Shown: positions 9,721 to 20,849, counted from the stretch's first letter. The stretch is 64,000 nt of DNA from Cavia porcellus (GCF_034190915.1 NW_026947500.1:16986501-17050500); one strand, 5' to 3'. Notes: generated by a model from the letters alone, not told the origin. Program-made: numbers and translations.

Positions 9721-10409
9721 ACCATTCGGTTTTGTCTGAGGCAGAAAAGTTTCCCTGGGTGGTGGCTTTTAGTGGTAACACAGGGACTGTCCAGGTCAAG
9801 TGGGTGAAGTTGGTGGCCGTAACCCCTAAATGATAGCTGGGGGGGGGACAAAGGGTCAGTGCTAGGCTGTCAGTGACTGCACCTGGGTGGGGAGAGCCCA
9901 GGGAATGAGACAGGCAGGGCCTCCCACAGGCCTTTCCAGCTCTCATCCTGTGGACCGTCAGATGTAAGCACACCCACAGCTGTGGCTTCGGGTGGAGGCC
10001 ACCATGCAGGGCACTGTAGCCAGTGGACAGGTGGCCAGGTGGCCCTAGGAAGGCCTCCTGTGGGTGACTGGGCTGACACTGTGTTCAGGGAAGGTCGGCC
10101 AGGGAGGACAGCGTGTGCTCTGGCAGAAGCATGATTCCTTGGGCTCCTGGGCACCCAGGGACCAGTCTGGCTTTTATTTTAGACACAAGGGAAAGCTGTC
10201 GCAGGGTCATAAGATGTGGTCTGCTGTGGTTTGCCTTGTAGAACACAGGGCCGACTGGTCTGTGCCCCTCACATGGGCGCATCGTACAGCTAAGGAAGTG
10301 GACAGGCTCAGAAGCTGCACCTTTCCAGGGCCCACAGCAGCCCACAGAAAAGCCAGGGCCTTAAAAAGAAGTAACGTAGCCTGCTTTGCGAACACAAGGG
10401 AAACTATAC
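9721..10409. other. Unassigned DNA
   Basis: No repeat or gene is recognised. Open frames of 86-125 codons overlap on opposite strands and have no domain that I can identify. Confidence 0.4.
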
Positions 10410-10562
10410 AGATAGCTGGGCATGGTGGCGCACACGTGTAATCCCAGCACTCAGGAGGCTGAGGCAGGAGGATCCTTGCAAGTTTGAGGCCAGCCTGGGC
10501 TCCAAAGTGAGCTCAGTGGCAGCCTGAACTGCACAGCAAGATCCTGTCTTGAAAAAAAAAGA
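10410..10562 (+). repeat. B1-like SINE, plus orientation, with A-tail
   Basis: agctgggcatggtggcgcac, taatcccagcactcaggagg and gaggccagcctgggctcc are followed by a tcttgaaaaaaaaag tail. It is the best preserved B1-type copy in the left half. Confidence 0.9.
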
Positions 10563-11439
10563 AAATTATACCGACAAGACATGCATTTAATGGGTGTGCC
10601 ATAGGTGACGAGAAAAGCCTGGCTAGAGACAGAAGCCTTGGAGTTGTGACATGTGTGCTACCATCACAAAACCTTGGATTAAAACGCGGAGAAAAGGCGT
10701 AATTCTGCCTCTTTTTTATCACCTGCAATTCCGATGATGGCCACAAGAGGGCGCTCTCCTCTTGCTGTTTATAAACCGCAGCTTCAAGCCAGGATTTCCC
10801 TTTCATTTTTCTATTTTTTGCTGAGAGTCTGTAGGCAGTGAGTGTCTAAGTAAACATGTAACAACCAGTTCTGGGAGGGCGGAAGAAGCCTCGTTAAGAG
10901 TTGCCAATTTCCGTGGTGTAAATACTTCCCCAGCGTGAGATCCTGCAGCATTTCTCAGGCTAATTACCCTGGGGTGGGGAAAGCAGGCTCCACCCAGCGC
11001 GGGTTGAGGGTTCCAGAGCAGGAGCAGGCTGGGGTGGCAGATTCTCTGAGGGAACTGGATTGTGACTCAGAACACACCGCCGAAACAGTGTTACCTTAAA
11101 TGTTGGCTGTCTCCTTAATAACTTTTAAGCCAGCACTCCTCCCAAAAAAAGTCTAAAATAGACGAAGGGGCTGTAGAAAAAAATATAAAAATATTAATTT
11201 CTTCAAATTGCAAGACCTTCCTAGGAGTGAGTACTGCTAAAATTACTGAATCATGTCATTTCCTATCATCATAACTAGACTTATGTCAGATTTTGAGTTA
11301 GTGGCTTGATAAGTAGCTGAACCAATGAAGATCTTCAGAGAATGAATCAGAGTCAATGTATTTTTATATTAGAACAAATACAAATTCTTCAATATGATTA
11401 GTGAAAAGAAAATATTTTGGCTGGATTCTGATAATTTTG
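10563..11439. other. Unassigned DNA
   Basis: I see no gene or clear repeat. The sequence is mixed, with an AT-rich segment at 11,160-11,430. Confidence 0.4.
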
Positions 11440-11588
11440 CTTTGTTTTTTGAAGCAGGGTTTCACTATGCAGTCCAGGTTGACTTTTGAACTCACTATGT
11501 AGCCCAGGCTGACCTCAGTCTCATAGTGATCCTCCTGCCTCAGCCTTCCAAGTGCTGGATTACAGGCATGCATCACTACATCTGGCTG
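11440..11588 (-). repeat. B1-like SINE, minus orientation
   Basis: gaagcagggtttcactatgc, tgtagcccaggctgacctca and gctggattacaggcatgcat form a nearly full B1 complement. Confidence 0.85.
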
Positions 11589-11634
11589 ACTCTAAATTGG
11601 GTGCTTGTGAAATTTAAAACAAAACTAAAGATGA

Positions 11635-11860
11635 AGTCAGTTGTGCTGGTGTGTGCTTATAGTGCCTGTACTCTGGGAGAATGAGGCAGGAGGATCACAA
11701 ATCCGAGCTCATCTAAGTAACTTAGCCACTTAGCAAGACCCTGCCACCAAAATAAGGAAGGAAATGATCCGGGGCATAGTTCGGTGCAAAGACCCTGAGT
11801 TCAGTCCCAGCCCCCCACCTACCCCCGCAGACACACAGGGAAAGGAAGGGAAGACATTAG
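11635..11860 (+). repeat. B1 plus ID-like composite SINE
   Basis: A B1-like head (tgctggtgtgtgcttatagt, ggaggatcacaaatccgag) is joined to an ID-like tail (ccctgagttcagtcccagcc). Confidence 0.75.
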
Positions 11861-12679
11861 GCTAAATTAAAAAGTTTTTAATCTCAACATGTACAAATCA
11901 ACATACCAAAGAGTGATGTCGCTGTGCGGCTGAGTGGAAGGCTTCAGCCTCCTGCCAGGGAGCCAGGAGGTCCAGAGAGGGTCCAGTGCCCCACCGCAAC
12001 AAAAAAGTCTGAGATCAGACACAGGAGAGAGCAGGAAAAGTGGGTCGACTTTTCAGCATCCTCGCGTTTAGAGACGAAGAGCCTCCCGCCCAGGGGTCTC
12101 TTCCACGGGGCCAAAGAACCTGCCGAGCATCCGGCTTTCCCGGCCCTCACTGCTTCCCTGCGCTCCCAAAGACACTGCAGGGGCTGCAGAAATAAGCAAC
12201 CGGGCCAGCCAGGGGCGAGCGAGAGGGTGGGGCACATGGCACCGCCGCAGAGCCGTGGGCTCCTACAACAGACTCCGCCAAGGGGTCTCAAGGAGTCTCA
12301 CGCTGACGCCTTAGCGCGCATGGCTGCGGCAGGTGCGCGGCAGAGCACGAGGGGCAGGTGCATGGCAGGTGCATGGCAGGTGCGCGGCAGAGCACGAGGG
12401 GCAGGTGCGCGGCAGAGCACGAGGAGGAAGGGGCGCGGCAGAGCGCCCAGGGCAGGTGCTCAAGGGCTGCAGCTCTCACCGCAGTGCTCGCAGGCAACCA
12501 GCTAGGCTCTGCCGGGCTGGGGTGGGAGCGCCCTTCAGCTGGAGCACCTCCCGGCCCCAGGGAGCACAGAAAGGCAGCCTCACAGTGGGTTTGGTTTTGT
12601 GAGATTGAAAGAAGGCAGAATTTCTCAAGAGTTTTCCCCAGGAAGGAACGAGAGAAGCGGAGGGGGAAGGTCAGAGAGC
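11861..12679. other. GC-rich block, no gene recognised
   Basis: From about 11,925 the sequence becomes GC-rich with many CpGs. Long overlapping frames occur on both strands (193 codons plus strand at 11924-12505; 115-135 codons minus strand). Such frames are expected in GC-rich DNA, and their low-complexity Arg/Ala/Gly composition across the minisatellite argues against a real protein. The block may be a small CpG island. Confidence 0.4.
12328..12457 (+). repeat. GC-rich minisatellite, about 25-28 bp unit
   Basis: The unit ggcaggtgcgcggcagagca plus cgagg recurs about three times, interspersed with shortened ggcaggtgcat units and one altered copy (ggcagagcgcccagggcagg). Confidence 0.85.
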
Positions 12680-12750
12680 AGCTTAGTGGCAGCATCTCTG
12701 CCTAGCAGGCAGCAGGCCCTGGGCTCAACCCCTGGCACCACAGCCCTGAG
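12680..12750 (+). repeat. ID-like (tRNA-derived) SINE fragment
   Basis: agcttagtggcagcatctct, aggccctgggctcaacccct and ggcacca preserve the box A and box B regions of an ID-like SINE. Confidence 0.6.
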
Positions 12751-13318
12751 ACACAGTGAGCCCGCAGGATTCTAGCTGAGCCAGTAGAGATCAACAGAGA
12801 CTGCAGGAAACGCCTGCTTCTTCAGATAGGAAGACAGCAGCCCAAGACAGCAGAAGCAAGTCAAGGAAATGCAGCCTCACTAAGCAGGCAGTGCAGTGTT
12901 CCAGGAGATGGCTTCCAAGAAATGGAGCTCTAGATTAGCTCGACAAACAATTGTTTTAAAAGGTTCAGTGAGCTGTAAGAGAAGAAGATAGAACACGATG
13001 AACTTAACATGTAAGAAATGAGACATTCATGAAAGAAATAGAAATCTTTAATGAAAAGAACCAAACAAATTCTGGAGCTGAATAATACAGTAAATGAAAT
13101 TTTTAAAATGCAACAGAGAATGTTTCAACAGCAGACTCGGTTAAACAGAATAAATCTGTGAAGCTGAAGAAAAAAACTTCTCAAATGACCCAGTCAGCGG
13201 TGGGAAAGAAAACAATGAATGAGAGGCAGGGAAGTCTATTAGGGTTCAGGAAATATCGGCATGGAGACTGATAGGTGCATTATGGGAGAGAAAAAGCTCT
13301 TCTAAAGGAATAACAGAG

Positions 13319-13426
13319 GAGGGTCTGGGGATTTAGCTCAGCGGCATAAGCACCTGCCTTGCAAGCAGGCGGTCGTGAGTTTGATCCCCGGTACCGATAA
13401 AAAGTTAAAAAAAAAAAAAAAGATAA
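13319..13426 (+). repeat. Young tRNA-derived (ID-like) SINE in the L1
   Basis: It starts gggtctggggatttagctca, has a perfect anticodon-like hairpin at 13353-13369 (CCTGC, loop CTTGCAA, GCAGG), a box B-like gtttgatccc, then gataaaaag and an A-tail. A 15-bp duplication, aaaggaataacagag, flanks it (13304-13318 and 13427-13441). Confidence 0.95.
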
Positions 13427-13437
13427 AAAGGAATAAC

Positions 13438-13560
13438 AGAGACTAGGCATGGCGACCCATGCTCATATCCTACCCCCTGGGAGGCCGAGGCAGGAATAGC
13501 ACAAATTTGAGGTCAATGTGGTTTAAACAGTGAAACCATCTTAAAAAACAAAAAAGGAAA
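13438..13560 (+). repeat. B1-like SINE in the L1
   Basis: actaggcatggcgacccatg, ctgggaggccgaggcaggaa and gaaaccatcttaaaaaacaa form a diverged B1 monomer directly behind the ID-like SINE. Confidence 0.75.
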
Positions 13561-14359
13561 AGCAAGAAGGAATAGCTGAAAACTTCCTGTCTTGAGAAGG
13601 AGATGAATATAAGGTTCATAAGACCCAAAGATCTTTAAGTGACATCAAATCAAATCAAACCACACCAATATGCATTCCATCTAATTATCAAAAGTCAAAG
13701 TCAGAGAAAATTTTGAAAGCACCAAGAGAAAACCAGCCTTTTATGTACAAGGAAACTCTATAAGGCTATCAGCAGATTTCTCAGCAGAAGCTTTGTGGAC
13801 CAGGAGAGAGTGAGGTAATACATTCAATTGGATGTTGTCCAAGAATCCTACACCTGGGAAAGCTATTTGCAGAAATGAAGTACAGATAACAATTTCTAAA
13901 ACAGCCAGAGGAGTTCATCATTATTAGACTTGCCTGGAGAATGCTGGAGAGGTCTTCAAATTAAAGCAAAAGCATGCTAATTAGTAATATAAAATACAAA
14001 GGATAAAACTGACTGGTAAAGGCAAGTACACAGCCACATTCACAATAGTCTGATATTGTATAAGTTACTTTTCAAGTTAGAAGATGAAAGTATTTAAAGA
14101 TAACTATACCAACAATAATGTATCAAGTGATACACTGAAAAAAGTAAATTGTGACATGAAATAAATTGTAAGTATGAGGGTCAGTGAAATACAATGAATT
14201 ACATTGTTATCCATTTAAAATATATTGTTATTAAAATCTCTTATATAAACCTTGTGGTAATCCTTTCATAGATACGCACCAAAGGAAAGGAATCAAATAT
14301 ACCATTACCAAAAAATAAAAACATGAAATCACAAATGGAGACATTAAGAGAGAAAGAAG

Positions 14360-14450
14360 GACTCTGGGCTGGAGAGCTGGTGAGCTTGATTAGCACGGGG
14401 TAGGCCCTGGGTTAACCTCCAGCGGAGAGGGAGGGAGGGAGAGAGGAGAA
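14360..14450 (+). repeat. ID-like SINE remnant in the L1, with GA-rich tail
   Basis: gggctggagagctggtgagc and taggccctgggttaacctcc retain box A and box B traces. The tail is a GA-rich tract. Confidence 0.55.
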
Positions 14451-15594
14451 AGGGGAAGAGGTGAGGAAATGAAGACTACAAAATATTAAAAAATAATTAA
14501 CAAAATGGCAGTAGAGATTCCTTGCTTATCAATAACTACTTCAAATGTAAATAGGTTAAATTCTCCAAACCCAGGACACAGAGCGACTGTGAATGGAGAA
14601 GGAGACAAAACAAACACCCCTCCACTCTCCACGGGCTGCCTCTAGAAGGCTCACTTTGGTTTTAAGAACACACACAGACTGAAGGTAAAGGGCTGAAAAT
14701 GACATTGCCTGCCAGCGGTAACCAAAAGAGTGTGCGAGGGCATATTTACATCAGATACAGACTTTAAGTCCCAACTGCCATAAGACACAAGAAAGTCTTA
14801 TCTCATGAGAGAGGCACAGATTTATCAAGAAGATAATTATTTATAAGTGTATATGCACCCAACATCAGAGTACCTAAATATATAAAACAAAGTTATTAAC
14901 AAACCAAAGGAATAAACAGCAACCCAGCAATAATTCTGCACTTAGCAGTGGAGAGACATCAACACAGGAAATGAATAAGGGAACAATGGGCTTAATGATG
15001 CTGTGCACAAAGGGACAAACACAGCAGACACACACAGAGCATCCCATCCAGCGGCAACAGAACGCAAATTCTTCTTAGGCACACACAAAATATTCTCTAG
15101 AATGGATCATAGGTTGGGCCATGAAGGAACAAATTGTGGTTGTTAATACATTTAAGACTGAAATCATACAAGTGTTTTTTTCTGAACACAAAGACATGAA
15201 ACTGAAAATCAAACGTGGAGAAGTTATGTCTATAAGGAAATGAACGCACTCCTGAAAAATCTATGAGTTAAATAAGAAACCAAAAGGGAAATAAAAAGTA
15301 TCAGGAGGCAAAGGAAAGTGGAACTATGATATACTAAAATATAAGCACTTCTAAGAGGAAATTATTGGTGATAACTGCCCATATTAGTAGAAAGGAGAAA
15401 TCACAAATAACTTTATACATCAAGTAACTCGAAATAGGAGAACACACTAAGCCCTAAATGAGCACAGGGAAAGAAATCCTAGAACCAAGGCAAATGAATT
15501 AAAGACCACAGAGACTGTAGAAAAGATTGACAAACCTGAATTGGCTTTTGGAAAAGATGAACACGAGGACAAATGTTTAACTAGACAAAGAAAA

Positions 15595-15612
15595 AGAGAG
15601 AGAGAGAGAGAG
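15595..15612 (+). repeat. (GA)n microsatellite
   Basis: Nine GA dinucleotides within the L1 ORF2 remnant. Confidence 0.9.
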
Positions 15613-16084
15613 AACTCGGGTAAATAAGATGATAAATGAAAAGGAGACATTACAACCAATGCCACAGAAATAAAACGATCGTTAGAGACTCTCATTAAGA
15701 ATTATATGCCAACCAGGAAACCTACGAGTGGATAAATCCCTAGAACCCGTCTGGTAAGACTGAGTGACTACTAGGAAGTGGGCCTCATAATGAGTAAAGA
15801 GACTGAATCACTAATCACAAATTTCCTATCAAAGAAAATCTCTGGACTGGATGATTTAGTGGTGAGTTCTATAAAGCACTTAAAATAATTACTTCCAATT
15901 TTTCTTAAACTCTTCCAAAAAATTGAATAGGAGAGAACATTTCCAAACTTACTTTATGACCTCAGCATTACCTCAATTCCAGAGCCAGACAAGGACAGTA
16001 TGGAAACATAAAAGGCAGTATCTTCAGTGAATACAGAGGCAGACATCTGTGACACAACACTGCTAGTGAGCCCTAGTGGTGCAG

Positions 16085-16325
16085 TCAGACAGTGTGTGGT
16101 GCTTATACAAAATACTACTGGTCAGTCGGGTGTGGTGGTACAGGTCTGTAATCCCAGCACTCTGGGAGGCCGAGGCAGGAAGACTGCAAGTTTGAGCCCA
16201 GCGTGAGCAGTGTAGCAGCTTAGTGAGACTCTCTCCCAAAATAAAAAATTTAAGGAGGCTGGGAATGTGGCTCAGCGTGAAGGCCCTGGGTTCAGTCCCC
16301 AGTACCCCAAAACAAAGGAAAACAA
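16085..16325 (+). repeat. B1 plus ID-like composite SINE in the L1
   Basis: gtcgggtgtggtggtacagg and aatcccagcactctgggagg (B1) are followed by aggctgggaatgtggctcag and ttcagtccccagtaccccaa (ID-like). The L1 resumes at about 16,330. Confidence 0.85.
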
Positions 16326-16734
16326 AATACCAAAATCATATGGTCATCTCAACTGATGCAAAAGGGCCCTTGATGGAATTTAATATATTTTATGATAAAA
16401 GCCAAAACATTGGACATCCCCTCGTAGAATGTGAGCCCGTAGTGAGCATTATATTCAGCGGTGAAGAGATGAAGGCGTATTCTCCACGATCAGACACAAG
16501 AATTCTCCCTCGCTGCTTTCATTCAGCACAGTCCAGGGTAAGAAGTCCTGGCCAAGTCACCGGCAATGAGAAGAAATCAGACGTCCCAACCAGGAGGCAG
16601 CAGAATGTTCTCTGTTTGCAAGTAATGTGATTCACAGCTCTGAAACTCCACTCCAAACTGTCAGAGCAAAGAAATGACTCCAGTGAGGCTGCAGGGTATG
16701 AAATAAAAATACAGAACTGGCTGTGTTAAGAGGC

Positions 16735-16925
16735 TGGGCACGATGGGTACAGCTGGAACCTCAGCACTGCGGAGAGGCTGAGGCAGGCGCTGCGCCTCTG
16801 CGAGTTAGAGACTTAGTGGGAAGCTGGCTCAGAAAGTAAGAAAGCAGGGAGGGGCCGGGTGGGGAATGTAGCTCAGTGTGGAAGCCCTGGGTTCAATCCC
16901 AGCTTAAAAAAAGCGAGTAAAAGAA
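16735..16925 (+). repeat. B1 plus ID-like composite SINE in the L1
   Basis: ggctgggcacgatgggtaca (B1) and ggggaatgtagctcagtgtg with ggttcaatcccagcttaaaa (ID-like). L1 sequence continues on both sides. Confidence 0.85.
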
Positions 16926-17734
16926 GAAATTAAGAAAATAATGCCATTTATGATAGTAACAAAAAGAATAAAATGCTTAATAATAAATTTAGCCAGGGAC
17001 AAAAAAGGTATGTATGGAAACTTTTAAACACTGAAAAAAAGTGTTTGAAGAAGGTAAATAAATGGGAAAGTATCTTGAATTTATGGAATGGAAGAACTAA
17101 TATTGTTAAAATGTCCATAGGACTAAAAGGGATAACCGATTAAATGCAATTACTATCAACACTCCAGGGGCATTTTTCACAGAAATAGAAAAAAACATTC
17201 TAAAATTCATGCAGTATCATGAAAGATCCCAAATAGTCATAGCAACCTAAGCAAGAAGACCAAAACCACAGCGACAGGAACAGTATGGTACTGGACACAG
17301 ACACACAGAGCAATGGGACAGAATGGAAACCCAGCTGTACGCCCATGTATTCACAGCCCGCTGGCCTTTGACAGGGGTGTCCAGGCATGCGAGTGGGGAG
17401 GGGTGCCCCCTTCAATACGTGACGCTGGGATAGAGGGGGTCCACAGGCAGAAAAGTGAAAGTTTACCTTCGTGTCTCCTCATACTCAAATATTAACTGAC
17501 AGTGGATTAAAGTTGAAAGCAAGACCTAACACTGTAAAATTGCTAAAAGAAAACGAAAAAAAATGTCCCATGACATTAGTCTGGGCAATACTTGTTTTGA
17601 TCATAATCCCCAAAAGTACAGACAACAAAAGCAAAAACAGACTAATGGGGCTGCGTTAAACTAAAATACTCTGCATAGCAAGAGGAAACCATCGACAGAG
17701 TGAGAATGGGACTGGGGAGTGGGAGAAAAAGCAG

Positions 17735-18416
17735 CGAGTCTGGCATCTCTTAAAGGGTAACGTACACGCTGGCCCTTGGCATGAATCAGCAGAATCCGTG
17801 CTGGGTCGGGCGGACCACAAGAAACCAGTTTGCCCTTTCACAGTATGCAGAGCTCACGTCAGGAAGGGTGAATTTGCCTCCTATTTACTCCTCCCAGCCA
17901 GTTTGCCCTTCCTGTGAGCCGACCAGCGTGCAGGCTGAGAGTCAAGAATACTACATATCTCCCTCCCTGTCCCTGTGAGTCATCAGCTGATTTGGAGGAC
18001 GGCTGATAGCAACTGAGGTACAAAAACAAATCAGTGCTGGTTCTGTTTGATTGACTTTGCAGGCCTAGGGCTGGCAGCCTGAGCATCTCCTAGGAGGATG
18101 AAGGATGCAGTATAGTAAATATGGGGGATTCCCTCTGTCTTGTTTTTGAATTGTTGTTCTGTTTTACTCTGATTCATTGTTTTGTTTTATTCAACGTTCT
18201 ATTTTGATTGGTTTTACTCTGTTCTGTTTTGATTAATTTTACTATGTCTGATGGTATGGACAGCTATTTTGAAGATAACAAGATATTATGGTGGCCATTG
18301 TTGATTCCCTACTGACCTGCCTTGGAATTTTGTATTACTTTTTACTGTTTTGTTTTGGTTGGTTTTATTCTGTTTTGTTTTTTGGGGTTTGTTCTCTTTT
18401 TAAAAAAGAGGAGGAA
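17735..18416. mobile_element. Unidentified insertion in the L1 with 150-180 bp repeated units
   Basis: The L1 breaks off near 17,735 and resumes near 18,417 (gtccaaatatatacagaaca). The right part holds two related units (18132-18308 and 18309-18416) built of gttttgttttactctg-like sequence and ggacagctattttgaaga...gccattgttgattcc. The same units occur at 37,450-37,830. The left part (17,735-18,110) is unassigned. No terminal repeat is certain. Confidence 0.5.
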
Positions 18417-18629
18417 TGTCCAAATATATACAGAACACAAATAATTTCATAGCAAAAAGATCAAATCAAGTCAAAACAAAAAATATTGATTAAAAAAACA
18501 GCAAAGCATGAGAATAGATATTTTTTTCCCAAGAAGACCTACAAAGGACAACAGGTGTGTGAAAATGTGCTCAACATCATGGTCATCAGAGAAATGCAAA
18601 TCATAACCATAAGCCTAAGAAAACGAAGG

Positions 18630-18995
18630 AACTGTCTTAGTCCATGCCACATTTCTGTAGCAAAACACCAGAGGCTGCACGCTTTATAGAGAAAAGAAAC
18701 TTCTTCAGCTCACAGTTCCACTGGCTCAAGGGCACAGAACTGACATCTACGCAGTGCTAGTGAGGTCCTCAAAGCAGACGGCATCCTGAGAGACTAGGAC
18801 AGGCCAGGCTTCCTTGTTTCACAGTAACTCATTCTCTTGGAGCTGATCCACTCTTGAGAGCACCAGGTCACCCCGAAAGGACAGCAGGAGCCGTCCACGA
18901 GGGTGTAGGCCCGTGATCTGCTTGCTTTTCATAGGTCTCGTCTCTTACAACTTTCACCGTCTCAGTGAGTTAAAGCTCTCGAAAGGGATGAACCT
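18630..18995 (-). mobile_element. MaLR-type LTR, minus orientation, nested in the L1
   Basis: actgtcttagtccatgccac, tgtagcaaaacaccagaggc and ttcttcagctcacagttcca mark the reverse-complement MaLR end. The L1 resumes near 19,000. Confidence 0.65.
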
Positions 18996-19074
18996 CATGC
19001 AAATAAAAGCAGATGCCAACTGTGAGTGCTGGTAGGATGCAGAACGGCGAGAAGATCCCTTAAAAAGTTAGAAA

Positions 19075-19204
19075 GAGCTATTCTGGAGGCTGAGGCAGTA
19101 AATTACAAGTTGGAGGCCAGCCTGGGCAACTTAGGGAGATATGCTTCCAAATGAAAAGGACTGGAGATGTAGCTCAGAGTCCTCTAGATTCAATCCCCAG
19201 TGCT
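19075..19204 (+). repeat. B1 plus ID-like composite SINE in the L1
   Basis: ggaggctgaggcagtaaatt and ggaggccagcctgggcaact are followed by ctggagatgtagctcagagt and gattcaatccccagtgctgg. Its tail has expanded into the adjacent GA tract. Confidence 0.8.
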
Positions 19205-19308
19205 GGAGAGAGGGTGGAGAGAGAGAGAGAGAAAGAGAGAGAGAGACACAGAGACAGGGACAGAGACAGAGACAGAAAAACAGGGAGAGAGAGAGAGAGA
19301 GAGAGAGC
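19205..19308 (+). repeat. (GA)n-rich microsatellite
   Basis: About 100 bp of imperfect GA with GACA interruptions grows out of the SINE tail. It generates spurious Arg/Glu and Ser/Leu frames on the two strands. Confidence 0.95.
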
Positions 19309-19441
19309 TTTGCCACTTGTAATAACACAAATGAGAAATGAGTCCAGAGGGTGCTATGCTGAGTGACATAAACCAGACATGGAGAGACAGATAGTGTGTG
19401 TCCTCAGCTACATGTTTAATAAAACATTTGTAGGAAAAATG

Positions 19442-19525
19442 TTTTGGCACCAGGGATCAAATTCATGACCCGGCACTTACCAGGAAGGCATTTATGCCTG
19501 CTGAGCTAAATCCATAGCCCCAGAA
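19442..19525 (-). repeat. ID-like SINE, minus orientation, in the L1 3' region
   Basis: ttggcaccagggatcaaatt and tgcctgctgagctaaatcca are the reverse complement of box B and box A. Confidence 0.75.
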
Positions 19526-19732
19526 CAAAACCCGATGAGCTGGTGGAAGCAATGTAGGATGGGAGTCTCCAGGGGTCAGAGGTGGGAGGTAAGGAGGAGG
19601 GTGGGAAGTCAGGGTGATGCTGGATCACCGAGTCCAGGACCCTGGTGTACAGCCCGGGGATAGTCTGGAACTCACCATACTGTATTATGCAATTAAAATT
19701 GCTCCACACATAGGTCTATCTCCTGTTTACTT

Positions 19733-19806
19733 TCCTGGGACCAGGAATGGAACGCAGGACCTCGCACTTGCCAGGCAGGCACTGTGCCACTGAGATAGTC
19801 CTGGCC
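19733..19806 (-). repeat. ID-like SINE, minus orientation, in the L1 3' region
   Basis: gggaccaggaatggaacgca, cttgccaggcaggcactgtg and ccactgagatagtcctggcc are the complement of a tRNA-derived SINE. Confidence 0.75.
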
Positions 19807-20254
19807 CCAAGTTGATCTTAAGGATTCTCATCATGCACAAAAATGGTAATTAGGTGTGGTGATGGACATATTAATTCAATTTATTATGGTAATTCTTTTA
19901 GAATGCCATATATATGTAACAAAACATGACATCGTATACCCAAGCGCATACAATGTTTGTCAATTTCACCTCCATAGATGTGGGGAAACGCTGCCTTTGA
20001 AAGTCAAAGGCAGCTGGTCATAACATCACAGTATGTGAGGAGGGAGAATGAAGACGGTAAGCAGTGGGGCTGGATCACTGAGCGCAGGTTCCTGGGGCCT
20101 TGCACCTGTGAAGTGGAGGCTGTGAAGTGGTTCTCAGGGCGTCCAGGAGCCGCTGGACCGGGAACTGTGGGGCAGGGCCCAGCGGTTTGCGTCTCATGCT
20201 CTCCTAAGATGAGAAGCACTGAGTCTCGTGGACTTGTTCATGTCTGCTGGTCAC

Positions 20255-20414
20255 TTTCATCAGGGTGACATGATCCCCGACACCCACAACTTGAAGGGGA
20301 GAGGTTTATTTCGGCTCAGACTTCAGAGGGTTCAGCTCATGGCTTCAAGGCAGAAATGACAAGACAGAAGGACCTGGCAGAAGAAAGCTGCCCACCCCAT
20401 GCAGCCAGGAAACA
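20255..20414 (-). mobile_element. Probable MaLR LTR fragment, minus orientation
   Basis: aggggagaggtttatttcgg and gttcagctcatggcttcaag fit the reverse-complement MaLR end. The first 30 bp are diverged. Confidence 0.45.
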
Positions 20415-20424
20415 GAGAGAGAAG

Positions 20425-20540
20425 CAGGGCTGGAGTTTTAGCTCAGTGGCATATGCACCTGCCTTGCAAGCAGGCGATCGTGAGTTCAATCCCCAGTACC
20501 GATAAAAATGAAAAAGTCAAAAAAAAAAAAAAAAAAAAAA
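20425..20540 (+). repeat. Young tRNA-derived (ID-like) SINE
   Basis: cagggctggagttttagctc, gccttgcaagcaggcgatcg, gttcaatccccagtaccgat and about 22 A residues. A 10-bp duplication, gagagagaag, flanks it (20415-20424 and 20541-20550). The CCTGC/GCAGG hairpin with loop CTTGCAA is intact. Confidence 0.95.
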
Positions 20541-20550
20541 GAGAGAGAAG

Positions 20551-20849
20551 GGAGGAGCTGGGGACAAAAGGTGCCTTTCCCCCTCATTCTCCCTGGGGCC
20601 AGAGTCAAGGCCTTAGGTTTGGAAAGGGAGCGGGTTCTTCTACTTATTCTTCTTTTTAAAAAATATTTCATTGTAGAATAAACCTTAGATGTTAACGATC
20701 ATATTTAATGTGGACACAGGACTGAGAGAAGGAAGTCTACCCTCCCGCTCCCAACACTCAGCTTAGAAGCAGGGCATCGATGGAATTTTAACGCAGTTGC
20801 TTCTAGGGAGAGAGCACGGGAATATTATTTTGTGACCCCCTTCCTTGTC
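20551..20849. other. Unassigned DNA
   Basis: No gene or repeat recognised. Confidence 0.4.

Larger units (their letters stand above)
12780..19985 (+). mobile_element. Ancient, near-complete LINE-1 with many nested insertions
   Basis: A single plus-strand L1M-type element can be followed in order. ORF1 3' region: about 12,780-14,350 (attctggagctgaataatac, gcattatgggagag). ORF2 endonuclease and reverse transcriptase: about 14,500-17,700 (ttcaaatgtaaataggttaa; ctcttccaaaaaattgaata; catatggtcatctcaactga). ORF2 end: 18,417-18,630 and 19,000-19,075. 3' region: 19,318-19,985 (atgctgagtgacataaacca). The reading frames are destroyed by stops and indels, so it is not coding. L1 ORF1 is an RNA-binding protein and ORF2 an endonuclease/reverse transcriptase in live elements. 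At least nine younger elements interrupt it, which orders their ages. Boundaries are approximate and the 5' end is truncated. Confidence 0.85.

Noticed and set aside
11924..12505. 193-codon plus-strand frame in GC-rich DNA
   Set aside because: Half of it is translated minisatellite, long frames also exist on the opposite strand, and no domain or splice context is visible.
13340..13395. Possible functional tRNA gene (Ala-like) in the SINE at 13,319
   Set aside because: Only the anticodon arm and boxes are kept; acceptor-stem pairing is absent and the copy has SINE tail and target duplication.
16223..16630. 135-codon plus-strand frame
   Set aside because: It starts in an ID-like SINE tail and continues in decayed L1 ORF2 sequence.
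19205..19308. Arg/Glu- and Ser/Leu-repeat proteins
   Set aside because: They are translations of a GA microsatellite.
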